Assembly: GCA_016716065.1 (NCBI GenBank)
Contig: JADJXA010000002.1
Span: 868,001-932,000 of the forward strand
Origin: Candidatus Leptovillus gracilis
Lineage (GTDB): Bacteria; Chloroflexota; Anaerolineae; Promineifilales; Promineifilaceae
DNA length: 64,000 nt
Direction of reading: 5' to 3'
Positions within the stretch are counted from its first letter, which is position 1. Each line of letters begins with the position of its first letter. The notes beneath the pieces were generated by a model that saw only the letters and a program-made list of their open reading frames with translations, was not told the DNA's origin and did not search any database. This document shows, in pieces, positions 9,601 to 17,179 of this stretch. The position numbers were made by a program, and so were the translations under genes.

Positions 9601-10881
9601 GATGGGGTAGGTGCGGGTGAGGATGTTTACATTTTGGGTCACCCGTTCCCAGTACCAGGCGTCTGGCTCGTTGGGATATTGGTTCCACTGGTTTGTCCAG
9701 GTGCTGTGGTGGACATTTTCTGGTTCGCGGGTGATGGTGCTGCGGAAAGTGGTGACAACCGGCTGGCCCTGACCGGCCGTATTGGCCCGCTGGGTAATAG
9801 GGGTGGGCGTCCCGCCGCCCCACAGCCAGTAGATATTGTCGCCGACAAACTGCGTTTCCAGACGCGGCCCGGTGAAGGTGGCCCCATAAAAGCGGACGGC
9901 GTCGCCGGGCTGGAAGCCGTTGTTGGGGTCGCCGATGAATTGGTAAGCGACGGGTTGGCCGCGGTGCATCATCTGGATGGTATTGGGATCGATCTGGGCC
10001 AGATTCATGCCTGCGGCGGCCAACTCGGCGCCGGTGATGGCATAAAGGCCGTCGCTGTCCACGTGGATTTTGTAGGTGTCTGTGTCTAAAGGCAGGCCGG
10101 GGCCGGTCCAGTCTAGCGCGGTTTCTGGCAGGCTGCGCCAGGTCTTGCCCTGGTCGAAGTTGAGGATGTCCTGGCGCAGGGTTTGATAATAGGCGTCGTT
10201 GTCACCGGCTAACGGCCGTAACTGGTTCTCAGTCGCCCCATCAAAGGTGATAAACACGCGCAGTTCAGTTGTTTGCGCCATCTGGTTGTCGGCGGCGCGG
10301 TAGCGCAGCGGGAAAAGCTGCAACTGCGCCAGGCGCATGTCGCGGTAATAAACAGGCTCGGAGAGTTGGTAAACGGCCGTTGGGAACCAATCATCCGGGC
10401 TGTAGCCGGTTTCCGGGACCCATTCGCTTAGCGCGCCATCGGCAGGCGTGTCTGGCAGCAGCGAATTTTGCTCGTCGTTGGAAAATGCCAAAAATGGCTC
10501 GGCGGCGGTGGGCACAGGTGCGGACATCTGTTGGTTGATCGTCTGACCTGGTTCCACACGGATGGATACAGCGGCGCCCGGCGGCACAGCGATAAAGGTT
10601 GTGTAATAGGGCAGGATAGGCGCGTTGGGAATGCTAAGATTGTCCTCTAAACCGCCCACGCTGATTTGGCCGTCGGCGGTGGATTGAAAAACGGCCGTGT
10701 GCAAAACAAAGCTCACGCCCTTGTCTGTCTGGGTGAATTGGCTGATCAGAGGAAGGGAAACGGCCGTTGTCTGGTTCGCCGGGAGAGGCATCCAGGCTTG
10801 CGCCTGCCAAAAAACAAAAAGCAGCATGGCAGCAGGCATAGCAGCAGCCAGCGCTAAGCGAATCATTCGCCTGATTTTCAT
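6658..10881 (-). CDS. Large secreted C25 peptidase-like surface protein with three DUF11-like repeats
   Basis: The 1407-residue product starts with a signal peptide (about residues 1-30). A beta-rich N-terminal region precedes a C25 peptidase domain at roughly residues 640-1010, with His in NYRGHGG (near 870) and Cys in ISADCLDG (near 922) in place. Three tandem DUF11-like repeats of about 125 residues follow, each opening with a version of LEKSSPQS..LYPGD (near 1017, 1147 and 1267). The protein ends PRLVYLPVVIRK, a tail I associate with exported Chloroflexota proteins. It is probably an exported or surface-attached peptidase. The repeats should form an adhesive or spacer rod. It follows the PqqD-like gene by 66 bases on the same strand. 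Confidence 0.85.
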   Translation of the reverse strand: MKIRRMIRLALAAAMPAAMLLFVFWQAQAWMPLPANQTTAVSLPLISQFTQTDKGVSFVLHTAVFQSTADGQISVGGLEDNLSIPNAPILPYYTTFIAVPPGAAVSIRVEPGQTINQQMSAPVPTAAEPFLAFSNDEQNSLLPDTPADGALSEWVPETGYSPDDWFPTAVYQLSEPVYYRDMRLAQLQLFPLRYRAADNQMAQTTELRVFITFDGATENQLRPLAGDNDAYYQTLRQDILNFDQGKTWRSLPETALDWTGPGLPLDTDTYKIHVDSDGLYAITGAELAAAGMNLAQIDPNTIQMMHRGQPVAYQFIGDPNNGFQPGDAVRFYGATFTGPRLETQFVGDNIYWLWGGGTPTPITQRANTAGQGQPVVTTFRSTITREPENVHHSTWTNQWNQYPNEPDAWYWERVTQNVNILTRTYPITLPHPALTGASAYYEVELLPREANTSPTNFLYDVRATINNYPVQGQVTWQRLRSINVTGTQPITTLLAGVNTASVIFATDRSASPGDPIVFLNRISVSYDRRLTADNNQLLFDKQNNPGVQQFEVNNFSQNQLSQILVWDISDPLRPEQINLSSSDISGSGPYTYTFTGLDAADGRYLATTSANVRSVKQISQYIPHSLQPAGGADWIAISHNLFITEAQRLAAHRADPQFGGLAAHVVDINDLINQFGYGLPLPESIRHYLGYALATWPTAPSYVVLVGGGTINPRNLPCPVSTAGCRAQWDPNQPNFVLTDIVFTDRFQGAVPSDHTFVTLIGDDLAPDIAIGRLVANTTTEANAIVSKIIRYDQNLLTPADPQRHLLFVADNADTGGNFCLENTNLGANLPPSLLQSHVCLDVATEADTNRVRDEMKSHIDSEGVNILNYRGHGGVQFWASPPIFNVNPLSGGYAGLVYITTTTPISGFWANVTRPLIIISADCLDGHFGFPGEPALSRTFMAMGGVGAAAHWSSTGLGFTSEHTVLLNNLYAGAFELGLPSLGQAINHAKMVYYTNGQHPSELYSFTLQGDPAMQLYRPDLNLEKSSPQSALPVYPGDAVTFHLTVQNNGLYASSINLTDSLPEGLIYQTYSASVPVSLTITGNELNFRLDTPLAWHESAAVTVTAVVTNGVDGLVTNSAAVQSAGWDLNPTDNEASASILIRDSEVRLSKSSPQSGTALYPGDEAIFQLVVGNNSIYTNTITLTDSLPLGLAYRSYSATAPVSLTLQGSNLTFVPFNPLSGGESITVTITTQVTGSAVGLLTNTAVAEGAAGDLDEANASVMVYYLNMRLEKSSPQSNTPLYPGDEAVFHLAVYNEGIHAGHITLTDTLPSGLQYRAFSASVPVSLTVNGQDLTFTLDNPLTSGESVTVTLTTDTMDNAVGVLTNTAIITNNDWILNPQNQQASASVQVLPTPPRLVYLPVVIRK

Positions 10882-10947
10882 ATCTTCATTTTCCTCGTAA
10901 TTAGCTTACAACCAGGATCAGACAACGCGGCATGGAGCAAAGTAACG

Positions 10948-11238
10948 TTAACTGGCTGACTCCCAGAAAACCAGTTTCCGCTGCATCAAATCATCAATAA
11001 AGAGCGTCAGGTCTCTTTGGGCTTGTTGGGGTGAAACCCCAAAGTGGTCTACCAGTGCGTCGAGAATATCGGCCAGCGTGCAGCCGTTGACGATCCGCTG
11101 CCAGATAAACGCGCCCACCTGGTTCAGAACCCGGATTTTGCCTGTTTGCGGCGAGACAATGACCGCGTCGCCATCCAGGATACGCCAGGTTAAAGAAGTG
11201 TCAATTTGTAGACGGCCGTTATGGGTTTTTACATTCAT
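10948..11238 (-). CDS. PqqD-family peptide-chaperone-like protein
   Basis: A 96-residue protein with the fold signature of the PqqD/RRE family: a short beta-rich start, VSPQTGKIRVLNQVGAFIWQ, then helices around LADILDALVDHFGVSP and a closing L.FIDDLMQRKLVFW. Family members hold a precursor peptide for a partner enzyme, but no radical SAM enzyme or precursor is in the window. The ATG at 11238 is chosen because GGAAGGGCGG precedes it and because it overlaps the stop of the upstream gene as ATGA, suggesting translational coupling. PqqD-like proteins are also seen in exopolysaccharide and exosortase-type loci. Here it lies between the BY-kinase side and the C25 side of a surface cluster. Confidence 0.82.
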   Translation of the reverse strand: MNVKTHNGRLQIDTSLTWRILDGDAVIVSPQTGKIRVLNQVGAFIWQRIVNGCTLADILDALVDHFGVSPQQAQRDLTLFIDDLMQRKLVFWESAS

Positions 11239-11708
11239 ATCCGCCCTTCCCGTAATCCAAACACCAGCAACGCCAGACCGACCACCATTGTCAGCGCGGT
11301 CAGCACCACTGCCCACCAGGTTACTCGCGGCACAGTATAAGAAAACATGTCGTCTTCATACCGATTCACCGCCGCATTGGTTTGCACTTCTTCCAAAACG
11401 TAATAATAGGTTTTACCCGGTTCCACGTTTCGGTCTACAAAAGAGTAAGCCGCGCCAGACACCGCGCTGCCCCGGCTGTCAATCAGAACATCGTTCACCC
11501 GTTCAAAATCGCCATCGGCCGTCTGGCTGCGATAAAGATAGAAACCGGCCGTATCCAATTCAGTGGCCGTATCCCACTCGATTTTAACCGTTACAGGACT
11601 GGCAAGTTGGTAAAACAGCAAGGCCCCGGCCAGAAAAAGCCAGAATATGCCCATCATCACCATGAGCGAAGCTGATTTACTCTTTGGTTCGGCGATGGTA
11701 TGGTCCAT
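11235..11708 (-). CDS. Small FN3-like membrane protein
   Basis: The 157-residue protein has an N-terminal transmembrane helix (about residues 16-36), one external FN3-like domain containing EWDTATELDTAGFYLYRS and PGKTYYYVLEEV, and a C-terminal transmembrane helix (about 130-150). The domain is clearly related to that of the 366-residue protein encoded near 6600, so the two are likely paralogues. Its stop overlaps the start of the PqqD-like gene by four bases, and the BY-kinase gene ends one base from its start codon. The function is unknown; a structural or docking role in surface-polymer export is possible. Confidence 0.75.
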   Translation of the reverse strand: MDHTIAEPKSKSASLMVMMGIFWLFLAGALLFYQLASPVTVKIEWDTATELDTAGFYLYRSQTADGDFERVNDVLIDSRGSAVSGAAYSFVDRNVEPGKTYYYVLEEVQTNAAVNRYEDDMFSYTVPRVTWWAVVLTALTMVVGLALLVFGLREGRI

Positions 11709-11709
11709 T

Positions 11710-13356
11710 TTATCTTCTTGTTAGGCCGGCCAGCCAGTTTGGTAATTTGCTGGTACGGCCGTCTTTATGCAAGCGCCGTTTTTTGGTCTGGTTGTTGTAT
11801 TCATAGGCGCTGTAATAATAATAGTAACCATAACCGCGTCGGTCAGGGTTTAGTTTGTTCAGGATGGCACCAAACACATTCGCGCCTGTCCTTTGCAGCC
11901 GTTCTGTGGCGTTGATGAAGGAATTGCGTTTTGTTTTGCCGGTGTCTATTACCAGCAGACAACCGCTGACCAGAGCGCCCAAGATCGAAGCATCGGTGAC
12001 AGTCAGCACTGGCGGCGTATCAAAGATGACGATGTCGGCTTCTTGTTGCAGTTGTTGGATCAACTGGACCATGCGTTGGGAACTGAGCAGTTCGGCCGGA
12101 TTGGGGGGGATAGGGCCGCTGGACATGATGCGTAAATAAGGGATATGTGTGTCCTGCACATGCTGCAAAACTGACGACTCGCTGTCGAGCACGGCCGTTG
12201 TCAGCCCATGATTATTGGCAACTTCAAAAATTTTGTGCTGCACCGGCCGGCGCAGGTCCGCGTCCACCAGGATGGTGCGTTTGCCGGTTTGGGCCATCAC
12301 CGTCGCCAGGTTGGCCGCCGAGGTAGATTTGCCTTCGCCCGGCGATGAACTGGTTACCAGAATGCTGTGCAGCCCTTCGTCTACCGCCGCAAAGCTGAGA
12401 TTGGTGCGCACCACCCGATACGCCTCCGAAATGGGGTCACGCGGCGCCAATTGGGTGATGAGTGTTTGTGGTAAACTGTCGGCCTTAATGTTGGCGATGG
12501 CTCCCACTGTTGTCAGCCCGGTATCTTCCAAAATCTGCTCCGGCGATTTAATCGAGTCATCCAGATACTCAATCAAAAAGATGAGGCCAACCGCTATCAT
12601 ACCGCCAACCACCATCGCCAATAATGTATTTGTCACGGTACGGGGACGAATCGGCGCGATGGGCGTGGTCGCCGGTTCGATGGGTACTACGTTGCTGCTC
12701 TCTTTGGCCTGGTTGATTTGCAAACCGTTTAAATTGTTAAAGGCTTCGGTATAGCGAATTTGCGCCTCGTTAAGCTGCGTTTCCAGCCGCGAACGCACCG
12801 CCAGGTCACTGGCGTCTTCGGCGCCGCTCAGGTTATTGATGTCCGTTTCCAACGTTTGAATGGTGTCGCCAATCTCTCTTAAGCGACTCTCCCAATTGGC
12901 AATGGGTTCGGCATAGCGCAGCCGGTCGCGGGCCTGGTTTTCGGCGATAAAGACCTGCCCCAGAGTGTTGGCAATTGCAGCAGTGCGTTCCCGGTCTGTA
13001 TCTTCCACGCTAATGGCGATAATCTGGGTATCTTGCGGCGCAGAAACGGTGATCTTGCCGCGCAGCTGCCCGGCGGTAAAGGGCAGACCAAGCTGCTCAA
13101 TGGTTTTTTCCAGGATAGGCGTCGTTGTCAGAATTTCTACATAGGTTTGCGCCAGACGTTGTTCAAACAGGACTTTTGAATAGTCGTTGCCGGCATTGCT
13201 GCCCGGCGGTTGGTCAATCAGCAGCCGAGACGAGGCGCGGTAGACTGGGGTTGTGTTTCGGTTGACGATAAAGGCAGCCGCACCGGCCACCACCACACCC
13301 AGTATAATCAGCCATGCCCAGCGCCAGACCAACAAAAAATAATCTTTGATAACCAT
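11710..13356 (-). CDS. Polysaccharide co-polymerase / bacterial tyrosine autokinase (Wzz-CpsD fusion)
   Basis: The 548-residue protein has an N-terminal membrane helix (15-33), an extracytoplasmic Wzz-like region with coiled-coil potential, a second membrane helix near 230-252, then a cytoplasmic BY-kinase domain. Kinase motifs are Walker A SSPGEGKST near 338, Walker A' ILVDADLRRP near 360 and Walker B VIFDTPPVL near 440. The C-terminus carries a tyrosine cluster, GYGYYYYYSAYEY, the usual autophosphorylation site. Such fused proteins control chain length and export of capsule or exopolysaccharide. It heads the surface cluster together with a small membrane protein upstream, supporting a polysaccharide role for the region. 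Confidence 0.9.
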   Translation of the reverse strand: MVIKDYFLLVWRWAWLIILGVVVAGAAAFIVNRNTTPVYRASSRLLIDQPPGSNAGNDYSKVLFEQRLAQTYVEILTTTPILEKTIEQLGLPFTAGQLRGKITVSAPQDTQIIAISVEDTDRERTAAIANTLGQVFIAENQARDRLRYAEPIANWESRLREIGDTIQTLETDINNLSGAEDASDLAVRSRLETQLNEAQIRYTEAFNNLNGLQINQAKESSNVVPIEPATTPIAPIRPRTVTNTLLAMVVGGMIAVGLIFLIEYLDDSIKSPEQILEDTGLTTVGAIANIKADSLPQTLITQLAPRDPISEAYRVVRTNLSFAAVDEGLHSILVTSSSPGEGKSTSAANLATVMAQTGKRTILVDADLRRPVQHKIFEVANNHGLTTAVLDSESSVLQHVQDTHIPYLRIMSSGPIPPNPAELLSSQRMVQLIQQLQQEADIVIFDTPPVLTVTDASILGALVSGCLLVIDTGKTKRNSFINATERLQRTGANVFGAILNKLNPDRRGYGYYYYYSAYEYNNQTKKRRLHKDGRTSKLPNWLAGLTRR

Positions 13357-13403
13357 GATTTACGACAGCTCCTATCGGAATTAAGTGAGTGAGTTGGATG
13401 AAT

Positions 13404-13703
13404 TCAGGTTGTTCTAACAAGTGTAAAGAGGTTGTAGAGGCTGAGCAATGCGAAAAAGGTCCATATACCCGTTTCCCACAGCGGCTGGCTTGTCCCGGCC
13501 AGGCCGATACCAACAAGGGCCATGCCGAGCCAGAAGGGTTTCAGGAATGAGGGTGCATCGAGCTGGGTGCGCAACGGCCGTTGGCTGTCGCCGGCCAACC
13601 AATAATGGTAACTAAAAGCGGCCAACAGCAGAGCCAATCCGACTATCCAGAAGCTGTTGATGAAGACAGAAAACCAGTTGATCACAAGCGTTGAGTATAG
13701 CAT
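13404..13703 (-). CDS. Small integral membrane protein of unknown function
   Basis: A 99-residue protein with about three hydrophobic segments (residues 8-30, 52-68 and 75-95) and no family signature I recognise. The ATG at 13703 is assumed; a GTG six codons in is also possible. It is 47 bases upstream of the BY-kinase gene on the same strand, so it probably opens the surface-polymer transcript. It might be an accessory subunit of the polymerase or export machinery, but nothing in the sequence proves this. Confidence 0.55.
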   Translation of the reverse strand: MLYSTLVINWFSVFINSFWIVGLALLLAAFSYHYWLAGDSQRPLRTQLDAPSFLKPFWLGMALVGIGLAGTSQPLWETGIWTFFALLSLYNLFTLVRTT

Positions 13704-13705
13704 AT

Positions 13706-13770
13706 GCTAAAATGGGCACAAAACCACCGCTGTTCGCCGCGGCAATCTTTTATGCGCTGCCCATTTTAGC
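13706..13770. repeat. Inverted repeat in the divergent radA promoter region
   Basis: GCTAAAATGGGCA at 13706-13718 is matched by its exact reverse complement at 13758-13770, with a 39-base spacer. The pair lies between the start of the small membrane protein (minus) and radA (plus). It could be a two-site operator or a long hairpin. Confidence 0.55.
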
Positions 13771-13853
13771 CGCTGCGTTGGCGCCAACGGTAGCGTAGAA
13801 GGTTTTGTTTACAATTTGTATTACACGATTCCATAAGGAATGTTTGAGGACCA

Positions 13854-15239
13854 ATGGCAAAAAAACAATCGCAATTTATTTGTCGCGCTTGCGGGCGGGT
13901 GACGCCTGTGTTTATGGGCCGATGCCCTAAGTGCGGCGAGTTTGGCACAATGGAAGAAGAGGTGTTGCTGGCCGAGAACACGGCCGTTTCCCCCAAAAAC
14001 CGCCGCGCCTACACCTACACCCAGGACCAGCCGCAGCGCCTGGCCGAGGTGACAGCCGACGGCGTGGACCGCCTGTCCATCGCCATCACCGAATTTGCGC
14101 GGGTGCTGGGCGGCGGGCTGGTCCCTGGCTCGTTGGTCTTATTGGGCGGCGAGCCAGGCATTGGCAAATCCACCTTGCTCCTGGATGTCGCGGCCCTGGT
14201 TGCCAACCAACACGGCGCCGCCCTCTACGTCTCCGGCGAAGAGAGCGCCCGCCAGATTAAAATGCGCGCCGACCGCATGGCAATCCAGGCCCACGACTTG
14301 TTCCTGGTCACAGAAACCAACCTGTCGGTGATGTTGGGGCATGTGGAGCGGCTGAAGCCGACGCTGCTGATTGTGGACAGCATCCAGACGACCTATGATG
14401 ACGCCCTGACCTCTACGGCCGGCAGCGTAAGCCAGGTGCGCGAATGCGCCAGCCGTTTTCAGGAATTGGCAAAACTGAACGGCGTGACCGTTTTTCTGGT
14501 GGGGCATGTCACCAAAGAGGGGGCCATCGCCGGGCCGCGCGTGTTGGAACATATCGTGGATACTGTTTTATATTTGGAGGGGGACCCGTTTCATCGCTAC
14601 CGCCTGCTGCGCAGCGTGAAGAATCGTTTTGGCGCGACCAGCGAAGTGGGGGTGTTTGAAATGGCTGAGCGCGGTATGGTGGAAGTGCCGAATCCATCAG
14701 AGGCGTTTCTGGCGGAGCGGCAGGTGAATGCGCCTGGTTCGGCGATTGCCGTGACAATTGAGGGCACACGGCCGTTACTGGTTGAAGTTCAGGCCTTAGC
14801 CAGCGCCACCACCTTTTCCAACCCACGCCGCACGGCCAATGGGGTTGATTATAACCGGCTGCTGCTGTTGACGGCCGTTCTTACCCGCCGCGTCAACGTG
14901 CCGCTGTATGACAAAGACGTGTTTGTCAACGTTATCGGCGGGCTGCAAATTGATGAGCCGGCCGCCGATTTAGCCATCGCCATCGCCCTGACCAGCAGCG
15001 TCAAAGACCGTCCTATCCACGCCGATATGGCTTTTGTGGGTGAAGTGGGTCTAAGCGGTGAACTGCGCGCCGTTAGCCAGCTCGAAGTGCGGCTGCGCGA
15101 GGCGGCCAAACTCGGCTTTAAGCGCTGCGTCGTGCCTCGCCCCACCCGTAAAAGCGGCCTGACTACGCCGCCCGGCCTGGAGGTCATTGGCTGCCGCACG
15201 CTGGCCGAAGCCATTCAGGCGGCGCTGCTGCCAGCTTAG
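13854..15239 (+). CDS. radA: DNA repair protein RadA (Sms)
   Basis: The 461-residue protein has all RadA landmarks: an N-terminal C4 zinc finger (CRAC and CPKC), a RecA-like ATPase with Walker A GGEPGIGKSTLL near residue 100, the RadA-specific KNRFG motif in VKNRFGAT, and a C-terminal Lon-protease-like domain from about residue 290. RadA is a DnaB-like branch-migration helicase acting in recombinational repair. Length and domain order are normal. Spacing from the divergent membrane gene is 150 bases, and upstream A/T-rich DNA (TTTACA, CATAAG) could supply a promoter. It is followed by a strong inverted repeat and a convergent gene. Confidence 0.97.
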   Translation: MAKKQSQFICRACGRVTPVFMGRCPKCGEFGTMEEEVLLAENTAVSPKNRRAYTYTQDQPQRLAEVTADGVDRLSIAITEFARVLGGGLVPGSLVLLGGEPGIGKSTLLLDVAALVANQHGAALYVSGEESARQIKMRADRMAIQAHDLFLVTETNLSVMLGHVERLKPTLLIVDSIQTTYDDALTSTAGSVSQVRECASRFQELAKLNGVTVFLVGHVTKEGAIAGPRVLEHIVDTVLYLEGDPFHRYRLLRSVKNRFGATSEVGVFEMAERGMVEVPNPSEAFLAERQVNAPGSAIAVTIEGTRPLLVEVQALASATTFSNPRRTANGVDYNRLLLLTAVLTRRVNVPLYDKDVFVNVIGGLQIDEPAADLAIAIALTSSVKDRPIHADMAFVGEVGLSGELRAVSQLEVRLREAAKLGFKRCVVPRPTRKSGLTTPPGLEVIGCRTLAEAIQAALLPA

Positions 15240-15270
15240 TACAACTTGGCATAGGTCTTTAGCATATTTT

Positions 15271-15313
15271 CCCTCTCCCCAACCCTCTCCCACCGGGAGA
15301 GGGTTGGGAAGGG
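15271..15313. terminator. C/T-rich inverted repeat between convergent radA and the LysM gene
   Basis: CCCTCTCCCCAACCCTCTCCC at 15271-15291 pairs with GGGAGAGGGTTGGGAAGGG at 15295-15313. The stem is long and GC-rich but lacks a clean T-tract. Similar C/T-rich hairpins are common dispersed intergenic repeats in bacteria; here it probably separates convergent transcripts. Confidence 0.6.
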
Positions 15314-15338
15314 AATTTATCCGATGAAGATTTAGGCT

Positions 15339-17174
15339 CTATCCCCGGCGGCTGAACAGCAGCAGGACCACGCCGGACAAAGCCATGAAAAGGATGATAC
15401 CCACAGCGATGAATACCAGGGTGCTGATGCCGGGCAAAGACGCCGATGGTCCGGTGGATGGTCCGGCAAAGGCGTTGGTGGGTATGGCGGCGGGGGTGGC
15501 GGAAACGGCCGTTGCCGTCATCGTTGGCGGCGCAGGCGTGTCGGTGGGTGGCAAGGTGGCGGTGGGCGGCGGGCTGGCCGTTGGCGTGGCCGTTGCCAGT
15601 TCTGCCGGTAGATTGGTGGAGCCGCCCACCTCTTCAGGCTGCGGTTGGCGCCCCACGACAATTTCCTGACCCAACTGCAAGACGCTGGTTTCGGACAGTT
15701 CGCTGATTGTGTAAAAGGCTTCCATCGTTAGATTATAGGTGGTGGCGATGCCGATGGGCGTGTCGCCAGCTTGCACAATGTGGACGATACGGCCGTCTGG
15801 TTTCACCCGCGCCTGGGGGAAGCCGGGCAGCAGCGTGGAGCCATCTGGCAGCACCGAATAGCCGATGATCAATGTCTGGCCGATGGTCAGCAGGGCGTCT
15901 TCGCCAAGATTGTTGAAGGCGTACAGGTCGCCCAACGGCACGTTGAACAGATTGGCGATGTACAAGAAGCTGTCGCCAGGCGCTACGGTGTAGAGGATAC
16001 GGCCGTCGGGCATGGCCGTGGGCGAGGCGATGGGCGTGCTGCTGGCGGTGGGTGGTGGTGGAATGGTTGGTTCCAGGGTAGGTCCTGGCGTAGACAGGGC
16101 ACTGGGTTGGGTCTGGTCCGGCGGCTGGCTGCCGCCGGAAGATGCGCCAACGGCCGTTGGTTGAACAACCGGCAGCGGCGGTGCGGCCAGATTGCCCGCT
16201 TTATAACCGGCGCTCAATTCGGCCGTAAGCTGCAAAAAGGTGTTGCCATACTCCAGGCTCGGCTCAATCTGGCTGCCCTCCTTCCATTCGTTAAACGAGG
16301 TAATGATCAGCATATCCGGCGAACTGGCCGCCGCGCCGCCAAACGTGGCGCGGTAAAAGTCGCCGTTGGCCCGGCTGCGCGAGAACGCGGCTGTACCGCG
16401 CCCCAACAGGGTATCATCCCAGCCAGGCATGGCCGTGGCGACCCAATATTTGTACCCGCCATAGGTCGCGGCGGCGGCGCGGGTATTGGCCGCCCAACTG
16501 GCCGCCGTGCCCGCCGGGTTGGCCGACCAGGCGATGTTGTACAGATGCAGGCCATCAAACGCCCCCAGGTAACTGGTGTCGCCGCCTTCAGCGATCCAAA
16601 TGCTGTTGCGGTCCGGGTCTACCGCGCTGCGAATTGTCACCCAATCGTTGGCCGAGAGCAGCCAATTGGCCCAAAAGAAGACCACCGGCTTACCGTCTAC
16701 GCGCAGGTAGGCGGGATGGGTGGCATGGGTGGCAAAGAGGGCGCGTAGGGCGGCGATGCGGTCGTCGTTGTTGGCGAAGAAGGGGCTGCCAGCTTCAAAG
16801 TGGACGGCCGCTTTAAACCCGCTGCCGCCAGCGACGTTGAGCAGGGTACGGAAGTTGGTTTCTGTCTGGTTGTTGCTGGTTTCTGGTCCGTACCAGCTTT
16901 GCACAAAGCCATCAATGCCCGCTGACTGCGCCTCGGAGACCTGGCGCTGGATGGTGGCGGCATCGGTGGAGTAGTAAGGATTGACAGGTTGGAAGGGGGT
17001 TCGGCCCACACCAAAGGAATCGGGGCTGAACCAGGCATAATAGAAGGCCAGCACCAGACGAGTTTGCCCCTGAGCCTGGGCCACCGGCGGGCGCTGCGTC
17101 TGGCTCAACAGCAGGGTACATATTATAAGAAAGAGAAGGGTCAATTGTTTGTTCATAGGCAATGGATGGGACAC
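15339..17174 (-). CDS. Exported GH99-like glycoside hydrolase with two LysM domains and a C-terminal anchor
   Basis: The 611-residue protein has an N-terminal signal, then a catalytic-type domain at residues 37-340 beginning LVLAFYYAWF and ending ITSFNEWKEGSQIEPS, resembling the GH99/GH71-like endo-acting family. Two LysM repeats follow (about 392-440, YTVAPGDSFLYIANLFNV, and 463-510, HIVQAGDTPIGIATTYNL), then a Thr/Pro stalk and a final membrane helix before FSRRG. LysM domains bind N-acetylglucosamine polymers such as peptidoglycan, so the enzyme is probably held at the cell wall and membrane. The substrate is unknown; alpha-mannan-like glycans are the family precedent. It is five bases downstream of sppA on the same strand. 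Confidence 0.82.
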   Translation of the reverse strand: MSHPLPMNKQLTLLFLIICTLLLSQTQRPPVAQAQGQTRLVLAFYYAWFSPDSFGVGRTPFQPVNPYYSTDAATIQRQVSEAQSAGIDGFVQSWYGPETSNNQTETNFRTLLNVAGGSGFKAAVHFEAGSPFFANNDDRIAALRALFATHATHPAYLRVDGKPVVFFWANWLLSANDWVTIRSAVDPDRNSIWIAEGGDTSYLGAFDGLHLYNIAWSANPAGTAASWAANTRAAAATYGGYKYWVATAMPGWDDTLLGRGTAAFSRSRANGDFYRATFGGAAASSPDMLIITSFNEWKEGSQIEPSLEYGNTFLQLTAELSAGYKAGNLAAPPLPVVQPTAVGASSGGSQPPDQTQPSALSTPGPTLEPTIPPPPTASSTPIASPTAMPDGRILYTVAPGDSFLYIANLFNVPLGDLYAFNNLGEDALLTIGQTLIIGYSVLPDGSTLLPGFPQARVKPDGRIVHIVQAGDTPIGIATTYNLTMEAFYTISELSETSVLQLGQEIVVGRQPQPEEVGGSTNLPAELATATPTASPPPTATLPPTDTPAPPTMTATAVSATPAAIPTNAFAGPSTGPSASLPGISTLVFIAVGIILFMALSGVVLLLFSRRG

Positions 17175-17179
17175 GGCCG

